DNA from: an uncultured Oscillospiraceae bacterium
Lineage (GTDB): Bacteria; Bacillota_A; Clostridia; Oscillospirales; Oscillospiraceae
DNA: 5,520 nucleotides
Direction of reading: 5' to 3'
NCBI GenBank assembly: GCA_900754605.1
Contig: CAAEDK010000273.1
Coordinates: 1 to 5,520 of the forward strand
Shown: positions 1-5,473 of the stretch, piece by piece
Layout: every line of letters starts with the position of its first letter
Numbering within the stretch: the stretch's first letter is position 1
Translations under genes and position numbers: made by a program
The notes under the pieces: generated by a model
Told to the model about the DNA's origin: nothing
The model's input: the letters and a program-made list of their open reading frames with translations, nothing else
Database searches by the model: none

Positions 1-39
1 AAGCTCTTGGCCTCCATTACAGAAGCCAAGAGCTTTTTT
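1..39. terminator. Operon terminator (bidirectional), left copy, cut by the window edge
   Basis: Bases 1-11 (AAGCTCTTGGC) pair perfectly with 25-35 around a 13-base loop, and 34-39 is a T6 run. This lies about 115 bases past the stop of the YitT-family gene, so it is the likely 3' end of the minus-strand operon. The minus-strand U-tract would lie left of base 1 and is visible only in the right-hand copy, where six A's precede the stem on the plus strand. Confidence 0.75.
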
Positions 40-86
40 CTTCTTTGTCCTATCAGATTTTATTTCCGGGGAGACTTAATCGCAGC
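1..86. repeat. Terminal direct repeat, left copy (identical to 5435-5520)
   Basis: All 86 bases at the left edge are identical to the last 86 bases of the window, in the same orientation, with an offset of 5434. The repeat contains the hairpin at 1-35 and about 50 further bases that lie downstream of the YitT-family gene. Because both copies run to the window edge, the true repeat may be longer. Such an end overlap is what a circular or tandemly repeated unit gives when assembled as a linear contig. Confidence 0.97.
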
Positions 87-151
87 CTGAGCGGGTGCCA
101 AAATTGCAGAGCGTTCTTCGCTTCATTTGTTCTATGCGATTACCCTCAATC

Positions 152-1009
152 TCATAGCCTTTTTTCAAATCCGCCATGGATCAGAGGACCTACAAAGAAT
201 GTGACGAAGGCATTGGGATCCTGCTCGTGAATAATTTCCTGCAGCTCCCCGATTTCATACTTGTTCACGGCACAGAAAAGGATCTTCTTAGGGTGGTTGG
301 TGTACGCACCGTATCCGTTCCAGAAGGTGACGCCGCGTCCCATCTTCTGCAGGATTTCAGTCTGCACAGTGGAAACATCCGTAAATATCAGGGCCGCCAC
401 ATTGATGTTCTGGTCGTGAAATCTATCTGCCACCGTATACAGGATTGCCACAAAGATGATGGAGTACATCGTAGTTTCCAAATCAAAAAGGAATAGGCAG
501 ACCGAAAAGAGAACCGCATTGACATAAATAGAAAGCCGTCCGCTTTTAAAATCCGGGTATTTCTTTACCAGACACATGCATGCAATGTCCATGCCGCCGC
601 AGCACCCACTGCCCCGCAGCGCATAGCCGACACCTACGCCACAGAGAATAGCGCCGAAGATACTGTTTAGCAGCACATCCTCCACAAGGGGTGCTTTGAG
701 CGGCGGAAGTACTGAGAGAAGCAACGTCTGCACTGCTACCGAGAGCATGGTTTTGATGCAGAACCTGCGGCTCATGACCCGGTATCCTATCAGGAACAGC
801 GGTACATTGATGAGGAAATTGATCATACCAACAAGGTTTGCATCACTGCGGATTGCAATGAACCTACGCAGAAAAATCTCTATAATCTGAGCCAGGCCTA
901 TCACACCGCCAAAGTTGATACCATTGGGGGTGACAAACAGGTAGATACCCAAAGTCAGTAGTGTGGAGCCAAATATCAGATCAAAATACTGCTTATATGC
1001 TTTATTCAT
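152..1009 (-). CDS. YitT family membrane protein (DUF161 + DUF2179)
   Basis: This is a 285-residue integral membrane protein of the YitT family, close to the usual family length. Hydrophobic segments lie at about residues 10-29, 57-77, 86-103, 113-131 and 161-195. The Gly-rich stretch LRGSGCCGGMDIA (131-143) fits the conserved G-x-GG-x-D region of the family. The C-terminal DUF2179 domain spans about 203-281, with its signature GRGVTFWNGYGAY (224-236) and DPNAFVT (264-270). I chose the ATG at 1007-1009, preceded by GGAAGAG, over an upstream TTG that would add 12 residues lying inside the glucosidase gene. The start overlaps the glucosidase stop (ATGAATAA, 8 bases), suggesting translational coupling. 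The family's substrate and function are not established. The position suggests, but does not prove, a role in glucoside uptake, efflux or sensing. Confidence 0.9.
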   Translation of the reverse strand: MNKAYKQYFDLIFGSTLLTLGIYLFVTPNGINFGGVIGLAQIIEIFLRRFIAIRSDANLVGMINFLINVPLFLIGYRVMSRRFCIKTMLSVAVQTLLLSVLPPLKAPLVEDVLLNSIFGAILCGVGVGYALRGSGCCGGMDIACMCLVKKYPDFKSGRLSIYVNAVLFSVCLFLFDLETTMYSIIFVAILYTVADRFHDQNINVAALIFTDVSTVQTEILQKMGRGVTFWNGYGAYTNHPKKILFCAVNKYEIGELQEIIHEQDPNAFVTFFVGPLIHGGFEKRL

Positions 1010-2429
1010 AGCACTCTTCCCGAATCTTCTGTGCATACCAACCAAAAGAATCTTTTTTGTAGCGGGCGAGGTCTCCGGTGCCGTCGTTATGTTTATTTAC
1101 ATAGACCAGTCCGTACCGCTTATCCATTTCACCGCCGCCCGCGCTGACCAGATCGATGATGCCCCAGACCAGATATCCCATGCAGGGAATGCCGTCTTCC
1201 AGAACGGCTTTTTTCATCTGGGTGATATGAGCATCGAGATACTCCACCCGGTAGGGGTCATGGACGGAACCGTCCACTTCCAGAGTATCCTCCACGCCCA
1301 AACCGTTTTCCACAATGAACAGCGGCTTGTGATAGCGATCATACAGATCATTCATGGTCACGCGCAGGCCGACCGGGTCGATCTGACGTCCCCATTTCGT
1401 GATCTGCAGATACGGGTTGCGCAGGGTAGTAATGGCGTTGCCATCCGCCACATTTTTCAGATGCTCCGGATCCGTGGAGATCAGCCTGGAGGAATAGTAA
1501 CTGAATCCCAGAAAATCGCAGGTGTTCTGAGCCAGAAGTTCGTCATCACCCGGTTGTTCGTCCAGCGTGATGCCCAATTTTGCAAAGTAATTCCGGGCGA
1601 ATCCGGAGTAACAGCCGTTCAATTGGACATCCGGAAAAATGTAATTTTTGTTGTTACTGATACGTGCTTCCATCACATCATTGGGGTTACAGGAATAGGG
1701 ATAAAAGCTTCCGGCCGCCATCATGCATCCAATTCGGAAATTCGGGTTGATTTTTTTACCGATCCGCACCGCGCAGGCACTTGCCACCAGCTGGTTATGC
1801 GCGGCATTGTACACGATCTGGTTGAACTCCGGGTCGTCCTTGTCCACCAGCAGGCCACCGCCCAGATAAGGGATGTGGGTGATCATGTTGATCTCATTGA
1901 AGGTCATCCAGTATTTTACCAGATTCCGGTAGCGGTCAAACACGGTGGCAGCATATTTTTCATACAGTGCAATCAGCCTGCGGTCTGCCCAGGCACCATA
2001 TTTCCGGATCAGGGCTTCCGGCACATCAAAGTGGCACAGGGTGACCACCGGCTCTATCCCGTACCTACGACACTCCGTAAACAGCTCCTCGTAAAAACGC
2101 AGGCCATCTTCGTTCGGGGCGTTCTCTTCCCCGGTCGGATAGATCCGCGTCCATGAAATGGACAAACGCAGCGCCTTGATCCCGCTCTCTGCAAGAAGGC
2201 GGATATCCTCTTTGTATCGATGATAAAAATCAATTGCTTCCCGACTAGGATAATAATCGTACCGCGTTTCCAGAATGTTTCCCGGATGCAGCATGGCATT
2301 CCATCTGCCGTGGGCTGCATCCGGCAGAAAGTCAGCAGACGCAGGCAGCCTGCCGTCTTCCTGCCAGGCACCCTCGCACTGGTTAGCCGCAAGTGCTCCA
2401 CCCCACAAAAAATCGGACTTAAGTTTCAT
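1002..2429 (-). CDS. bglA: 6-phospho-beta-glucosidase, glycoside hydrolase family 1
   Basis: This 475-residue cytoplasmic GH1 enzyme should hydrolyse PTS-phosphorylated beta-glucosides to glucose 6-phosphate and the aglycone or glucose. The N-terminal GH1 signature FLWGGALAANQCEGA covers residues 7-21. The acid/base Glu is E179 in TFNEIN, and the nucleophile is E374 in FIVENG. The C-terminal segment DLVSAGGGEMDKRYG contains S429, K437 and Y439, the Ser/Lys/Tyr set that binds the 6-phosphate in phospho-beta-glucosidases and sets them apart from plain beta-glucosidases. Length is normal for the family. The ATG follows GGAGG with a 4-base spacer. A GC-rich hairpin (2441-2470) sits directly upstream of that site. 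The gene follows the PTS permease by 56 bases and overlaps the YitT gene by 8. The exact sugar (cellobiose, salicin, arbutin, gentiobiose or other) cannot be told from sequence. Confidence 0.95.
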   Translation of the reverse strand: MKLKSDFLWGGALAANQCEGAWQEDGRLPASADFLPDAAHGRWNAMLHPGNILETRYDYYPSREAIDFYHRYKEDIRLLAESGIKALRLSISWTRIYPTGEENAPNEDGLRFYEELFTECRRYGIEPVVTLCHFDVPEALIRKYGAWADRRLIALYEKYAATVFDRYRNLVKYWMTFNEINMITHIPYLGGGLLVDKDDPEFNQIVYNAAHNQLVASACAVRIGKKINPNFRIGCMMAAGSFYPYSCNPNDVMEARISNNKNYIFPDVQLNGCYSGFARNYFAKLGITLDEQPGDDELLAQNTCDFLGFSYYSSRLISTDPEHLKNVADGNAITTLRNPYLQITKWGRQIDPVGLRVTMNDLYDRYHKPLFIVENGLGVEDTLEVDGSVHDPYRVEYLDAHITQMKKAVLEDGIPCMGYLVWGIIDLVSAGGGEMDKRYGLVYVNKHNDGTGDLARYKKDSFGWYAQKIREECYE

Positions 2430-2440
2430 AATACCTCCAA
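2430..2440 (-). promoter_or_regulatory. Ribosome binding site of the glucosidase gene
   Basis: The transcript reads TTGGAGGTATT directly before the ATG. The GGAGG core is at 2434-2438 and the spacer is only 4 bases. It begins two bases after the hairpin at 2441-2470, so folding of that hairpin may affect ribosome access. Confidence 0.75.
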
Positions 2441-2470
2441 CGCCCCGGGACGCATGCGCTCCCCGGGGCG
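2441..2470 (-). other. GC-rich intercistronic hairpin between PTS and glucosidase genes
   Basis: CGCCCCGGG and CCCGGGGCG form a perfect 9-bp stem around 12 bases. A G-U pair and two further pairs can extend it toward a GCAT loop. No U-tract follows, so it is unlikely to be an intrinsic terminator. It lies between the permease stop and the glucosidase ribosome binding site. Known roles for such elements are mRNA 3'-end protection, processing and differential expression within an operon; which applies here is inference. Confidence 0.7.
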
Positions 2471-2485
2471 AACAAAATTTTGAGA

Positions 2486-4084
2486 TCAGTGTTTCTTCAA
2501 GATTTCCTCGTCAAAGCCAAAGAGAATCGTAAGTACACAGGATGCTACGATCGTCACGATGATTGCAATAACCATAGCCACGATGGTATCCTCAAAGATC
2601 GGCAGGGCAAACAGGGAAGAAGAACCATACTCGTAGTTATGGGCACCCAGCAGAGCAGCCACGACACCACCGATGGCGCCGCCGAGGGAAACAGCCCACA
2701 TAGGTTTCTTCAGCGGCAGGTTAAAACCGTAAATGGCCGGCTCGGTCACACTAGCAAAGATGCAGCCCACTGCAACGGACAGTGCTTCGGATTTGATTGC
2801 CTTGTCCCTTGCCTTGATGGCGATACCCAGAGAAGCGCCGCCTTCTGCCATGTTGGACAGCAGCATACCGGGGCGGAACAGGGGATCAAAACCAGTTTCC
2901 GACAGCAGCTGGATCATGGGAGCTCCCAAGGTCATGTGCATACCGGTCATGACCATGTAGGGGAACAGAGCCGTAAACAGAGCAACCGTGATGGGGCCTG
3001 CAATGTTATACAACCACAGGATCGCGGCGGTGACATAGGTACCTGCCAGCTGACCCAGAGGCGCCAGTGCAAGGATCGAGACGGCATAGGTGGCGGCCAT
3101 TGTCAACGTACCGACAAAGATAGGCTTGAACACGCCGGGGATCACTTTGTTCAGGAATTTTTCCACATAATACGCAACGATTGCCAGCAGCAGCGCAGGA
3201 AGCAGAGAACTGCCGTATCCTTTCAAGGCAACATTGATACCAAACATGGTGACTGGATCGCCAGCACTTACAATAGCCGTCCATTCAGGAGCGACCAGTG
3301 CACCGGCCACGACCATGGAATACGTGGGGGTCGCACCCAGTTTCTTGGCCGCTCCATAAGCGACCAGAATGGGCATGAAATAAAATACCGCATTGCCCAC
3401 GATGCTCAGCAGCGTATAAGTAGAACTGTCCGCAAAGGGAGCATAAACCTTGGAGATCAGCAGCAGGAACACCTTGATCATACCGCCGCCGATCAGTGCC
3501 GGAACCATAGGCTGTACGGCAGCGGAAATGTAACCAATCACTGCCTGCCCAACCGAAATCTTTTCGCCTTTCAGGTCACCGTCCAGTTTTTCGTCCACAG
3601 CGCCGCCATCGCTGTAGCCCAGCTTCAGCACCTCTTCATAAACCTTCAGCAGATCCTTGCCGATGATGACCTGCAGCTGACCGCCCTGATAGGTGACGCC
3701 CAACACGCCGTCCAGATCATTGATAGCTTTCTGGTCTACCTTCTTGACGTCCTTGACCGTCATGCGCAGACGGGTCATGCAGTGAAATACGGAAGTAACA
3801 TTTTCCTTTGCTCCAGCCAACGTCATGATATTCTGCGCCAGCTGTTTGAAATCTTTTGCCATTGTAACATCCTCCAAAAAATCTTCCTGGATGGTAACGG
3901 ACAGAATGTTCCGGTTCAGTTCCGTACCGGAAACCCCATCCAAACGGTTCAGTTCTTCTAGATCTGCCATACCGCTGTCTTTCACAGTGACATACAGGTG
4001 CTCTCCGTCAAAACGTTTTCGTGCAACATTGCCTTCACCACCGATGTGATGTATGATAGTTTGAAAGAATGCATCCTGTTTCAT
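2486..4084 (-). CDS. bglF: PTS beta-glucoside-type permease with duplicated EIIB (B'-B-C), no EIIA
   Basis: This 532-residue membrane permease of the glucose/glucoside PTS superfamily should import and phosphorylate a beta-glucoside. Residues 82-146 are a normal EIIB domain with phospho-Cys C102 in HCMTRLR, followed by LDGVLGV and GGQLQVIIG. EIIC covers about 178-523, with many hydrophobic spans and the conserved TEP motif in SVTEPAIYGFNLPLKKP (445-461). Residues 6-70 are a second, degenerate EIIB that aligns without gaps to 82-146 (22 of 65 identical by eye) and has D26 in place of the Cys. BglF/BglP proteins are normally B-C-A; the C-terminal EIIA is missing, so phosphate must come from an EIIA encoded elsewhere. 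The ATG at 4082-4084 has AGGAGG 7 bases upstream, so I prefer it to an upstream GTG. An internal ATG at 3860-3862 with its own GGAGG would give a 458-residue ordinary EIIBC. The symbol is family-level only. Confidence 0.93.
   Translation of the reverse strand: MKQDAFFQTIIHHIGGEGNVARKRFDGEHLYVTVKDSGMADLEELNRLDGVSGTELNRNILSVTIQEDFLEDVTMAKDFKQLAQNIMTLAGAKENVTSVFHCMTRLRMTVKDVKKVDQKAINDLDGVLGVTYQGGQLQVIIGKDLLKVYEEVLKLGYSDGGAVDEKLDGDLKGEKISVGQAVIGYISAAVQPMVPALIGGGMIKVFLLLISKVYAPFADSSTYTLLSIVGNAVFYFMPILVAYGAAKKLGATPTYSMVVAGALVAPEWTAIVSAGDPVTMFGINVALKGYGSSLLPALLLAIVAYYVEKFLNKVIPGVFKPIFVGTLTMAATYAVSILALAPLGQLAGTYVTAAILWLYNIAGPITVALFTALFPYMVMTGMHMTLGAPMIQLLSETGFDPLFRPGMLLSNMAEGGASLGIAIKARDKAIKSEALSVAVGCIFASVTEPAIYGFNLPLKKPMWAVSLGGAIGGVVAALLGAHNYEYGSSSLFALPIFEDTIVAMVIAIIVTIVASCVLTILFGFDEEILKKH
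3860..3875 (-). promoter_or_regulatory. Possible internal ribosome binding site and start within the PTS gene
   Basis: Inside the permease gene, at the boundary between the degenerate and the active EIIB domains, GGAGG (3871-3875) is followed after 8 bases by ATG (3860-3862), in frame. Translation from here would begin MAKDFKQLAQNIM, which looks like the usual N-terminus of an EIIBC permease, and would give 458 residues. The motif and spacing are seen directly; its use is inferred. The same bases encode FLEDVTM in the long form, so chance is possible. Confidence 0.5.
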
Positions 4085-4097
4085 GGCTAATCCTCCT
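4085..4097 (-). promoter_or_regulatory. Ribosome binding site of the PTS gene
   Basis: AGGAGG at 4092-4097 is followed by a 7-base spacer and ATG. This near-perfect site decides the start at 4084, against a GTG 16 codons upstream that falls within a hairpin (4114-4136) and would give non-conserved residues. Confidence 0.85.
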
Positions 4098-4106
4098 GAT
4101 TTTTTA

Positions 4107-4136
4107 TCTGAAAAGCGATGCGGGCCCTGCACCGCT
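4107..4136 (-). terminator. Second hairpin with short U-tract upstream of the PTS gene
   Basis: On the transcript AGCGGTGC pairs with GCATCGCT (one G-U pair) around the loop AGGGCCC. A short U4 run follows, whose first U is shared with the stem. It lies just upstream of the permease ribosome binding site. It could be a weak terminator or attenuator, or simply a 5'-UTR structure. The U-tract is short, so confidence as a terminator is low. Confidence 0.35.
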
Positions 4137-4150
4137 ATTCATTCAATATG

Positions 4151-4234
4151 TAATAAAAGATCCGGGCACAAAGCGCCTTCAAACTACCTGAAAACGCAAG
4201 CGTTTTCAGGTCGGATGCGCTCTGTCCCCGGATC
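4151..4234 (-). terminator. Large two-tier terminator hairpin between antiterminator and PTS genes
   Basis: On the transcript the 18 bases at 4234-4217 (GATCCGGGGACAGAGCGC) pair with 4176-4159 at 17 of 18 positions, with one G-G mismatch and one G-U pair. TTTTATTA (4158-4151) follows at once. Nested inside is a perfect 11-bp hairpin with a 4-base loop (4186-4211). In bgl/lic operons a terminator at this place, between the antiterminator gene and the EII gene, is the target of antitermination. No canonical RAT sequence overlapping its 5' side could be recognised. Termination here would keep permease and glucosidase expression low without inducer. Confidence 0.75.
4186..4211. repeat. Perfect palindrome inside the large terminator
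   Basis: ACCTGAAAACG and CGTTTTCAGGT are exact inverted repeats around CAAG. In RNA this is the inner hairpin of the terminator at 4151-4234. As DNA, the TGAAAACGC half resembles the operators of LacI/CcpA-family regulators, but the arrangement is longer than a standard 14-base cre and matches it at only 11 of 14 positions, so an operator role is only a possibility. Confidence 0.6.
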
Positions 4235-4278
4235 ACGTCCCGCAAATGGCGAGTGCCGCTCCAAGCAACGGAAGCTGT

Positions 4279-5106
4279 TTATGTATTTTTCTGGCAGACG
4301 CGGTTGATATGCAACATCAAATAGAGAAGCTCCTCATCATTACAGCACCAATTCTCCTGCTTTTGCAAGAAAGCCGCAATCTTTTTAGCACAGATATATG
4401 TTTTAGGGTAATCATTGGCCAGCATCTTTACCATGCTGCCACTCCCCGTTTCGCTCTGAGTACCGCTCATTAGCCGTTGGATGAGATAGCGGATATGCAT
4501 CGTGAACCGATAGTAACTGTAGCTGTCCTTATCCAGTTTCAGGTTCATTTCCCGCTCCACAATGGACTCCACGCCTTCCTGAATCTCCAACGCCTTTACG
4601 AGGGAATGGATCTCGCTGTTTTCGATTTCAGCATTGATCAAATGCATTGCAATGCTGACCGCTTCGGAATCCGGAAGTGAGACCCCCGTGTATTCCTTCA
4701 GGATATCCAATGCTTTTACGCCCAGATCAAACTCATTGGGATACAGATGACGGATATCATAGGCAATGGGGATCGTCAGGTTCAACCCGCTGCGAAAACG
4801 CTCCACCGCAAAGTTCAGGTGGTCGGCCAGTGTCAGCGGCAGGTTGGAGTTAAGGGTCGTATTCAGTACGACCTGCGCATCTTCTGTAATGTCGGCACTC
4901 GCCAGAAGAATCTCCTGCGGAAGAGTACTGATCATCTCAAAATAACGCGGGTCGATATCGTAAAACGTGCGGTCTATCCGCGACATATCCGTTAGTTCGT
5001 ATGGAACCGCCGGAAACCCGATGCCCTTACCAATCACGATCAGTTCCTTCCCGCGGGAGTCCTGAGCAACAGCGGCACTGTTATTGATTTTCCGAACAAT
5101 TCGCAT
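4279..5106 (-). CDS. bglG: BglG/LicT-family transcriptional antiterminator (CAT-PRD1-PRD2)
   Basis: This 275-residue cytoplasmic RNA-binding regulator prevents termination at beta-glucoside genes, normally by binding a RAT hairpin as a dimer. Residues 1-55 form the CAT RNA-binding domain, with KINNS (6-10) and GKELIVIGKGIGF (19-31) matching LicT. Two PTS-regulation domains follow (about 65-170 and 171-275). All four expected phospho-histidines are present: H96 and H155 in PRD1, H204 and H266 in PRD2. In relatives, EII-dependent phosphorylation of PRD1 inactivates the protein, and HPr-dependent phosphorylation of PRD2 activates it. The ATG at 5104-5106 gives the family's usual length and a MRIVRKINN start; a GTG three codons upstream abuts GAGAGG with no spacer and is unlikely. 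The gene precedes the permease by 194 bases that hold a strong terminator. The cognate RAT was not identified. Confidence 0.95.
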   Translation of the reverse strand: MRIVRKINNSAAVAQDSRGKELIVIGKGIGFPAVPYELTDMSRIDRTFYDIDPRYFEMISTLPQEILLASADITEDAQVVLNTTLNSNLPLTLADHLNFAVERFRSGLNLTIPIAYDIRHLYPNEFDLGVKALDILKEYTGVSLPDSEAVSIAMHLINAEIENSEIHSLVKALEIQEGVESIVEREMNLKLDKDSYSYYRFTMHIRYLIQRLMSGTQSETGSGSMVKMLANDYPKTYICAKKIAAFLQKQENWCCNDEELLYLMLHINRVCQKNT

Positions 5107-5135
5107 AGCACCCACCCTCTCCGTTTCGGATAAAG

Positions 5136-5231
5136 AAAAAACCTCGGACTGCAGTCACAATTATACCTGCAGGTATAGACACTCTACCGAGCACTATCCT
5201 TTGTTCACAAGTACAACTGACGCTTCCGAGG
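5136..5231 (-). terminator. Possible leader terminator/attenuator upstream of the antiterminator gene
   Basis: On the transcript CCTCGGA (5231-5225) can pair with TCCGAGG (5148-5142), followed directly by T6 (5141-5136). The two arms are 76 bases apart, and the enclosed region holds its own palindromes. A second CTCGG (5191-5187) can compete for the same CCGAG with 5 bp. A terminator upstream of the antiterminator gene is expected for autoregulated bgl operons, but the stem is short and the loop long. Confidence 0.35.
5160..5177 (-). promoter_or_regulatory. 16-bp palindrome overlapping a consensus -10 box
   Basis: TATACCTGCAGGTATA (5162-5177) is a perfect palindrome. On the minus strand its right end forms TATAAT (5160-5165), a consensus -10 placed about 55 bases before the antiterminator ATG. 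The hexamer 17 bases upstream is GGTAGA, a poor -35, so any promoter would be weak or need an activator. The plus-strand GTATAGAC (5173-5180) fits the loose GTNTANAC pattern of HutC-type GntR operators, which is weak evidence. Confidence 0.35.
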
Positions 5232-5304
5232 AATCACGTGTTGTAATAAGATGTTAACATAAAATTCGCAGAGATTCCATTCGCCTTTTTTACAATTTTA
5301 TCGG

Positions 5305-5352
5305 TCATTTTTTGTGCATAAATACTTCTTCTTTTAACTTTAAACTATTCAT
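5305..5352 (-). CDS. Possible 15-residue leader peptide
   Basis: An ATG preceded by AAGGTGG with a 7-base spacer opens a frame encoding MNSLKLKEEVFMHKK and ends at TGA. It is Lys/Glu-rich, has no recognisable homology and lies about 200 bases upstream of the antiterminator start. It may be a leader peptide, the remnant of a lost gene or chance. It is listed only because the start context is good. Confidence 0.15.
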   Translation of the reverse strand: MNSLKLKEEVFMHKK

Positions 5353-5430
5353 AAATCCACCACCTTATTCGACCGATGTACGCTTTCTTTTCTATTATTG
5401 GAATCTCTTTCCGCTTACAAAACAAGATAC

Positions 5431-5473
5431 AAAAAAGCTCTTGGCCTCCATTACAGAAGCCAAGAGCTTTTTT
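5431..5473. terminator. Bidirectional intrinsic terminator, complete right copy
   Basis: AAAAAAGCTCTTGGC (5431-5445) and GCCAAGAGCTTTTTT (5459-5473) are perfect 15-bp inverted repeats around a 13-base loop. Each strand ends in six T's, so the element can terminate transcription from either side. If the unit is circular or tandem, this is the terminator of the YitT gene and it insulates the antiterminator leader from the preceding operon copy. Confidence 0.88.

Larger units (their letters stand above)
5107..5430 (-). promoter_or_regulatory. Leader and promoter region of the antiterminator gene
   Basis: These 324 bases have no convincing gene and are AT-rich in their distal half. Seen in them: a purine-rich GGAGAGG before the antiterminator ATG; a terminator-like T6 on the transcript (5141-5136) preceded by TCCGAGG; a 16-bp palindrome overlapping a consensus -10 (5160-5177); and a 15-codon open frame with a fair ribosome binding site (5305-5352). 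I found no good -35 element paired with the TATAAT and no clear RAT, so the true transcription start is not settled. Confidence 0.5.

Noticed and set aside
1010..1045. Upstream TTG start for the YitT gene adding 12 residues
   Set aside because: The extra residues (VGMHRRFGKSA) are only the glucosidase coding sequence in another frame; the ATG at 1009 has a purine-rich site and starts at the conserved N-terminus.
963..2156. Long plus-strand open frame (about 400 codons) opposite the glucosidase gene
   Set aside because: It is antisense to a full-length GH1 enzyme with all catalytic residues. No ribosome binding site or recognisable domain was seen.
2480..3961. Long plus-strand open frame (about 490 codons) opposite the PTS gene
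   Set aside because: It is antisense to a clear EIIB-EIIC coding region, its translation is His/Gln/Arg-rich without domain features, and it is explained by the codon bias of the real gene.
4085..4132. Upstream GTG start for the PTS gene adding 16 residues
   Set aside because: It lies within a hairpin and lacks a good ribosome binding site, while AGGAGG stands 7 bases before the ATG at 4084.
5104..5125. AGGGTGGGTGC before the antiterminator start resembles the T-box motif AGGGTGGNACCGCG
   Set aside because: The match stops after AGGGTGG, no terminator follows it before the ATG, and no T-box stems are seen upstream. It is better explained as a purine-rich ribosome binding site.
5300..5377. 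Inverted ATCGGTC/GACCGAT pair in the distal leader
   Set aside because: Seven bases separated by more than 60 is expected by chance, and nothing else supports a structure.
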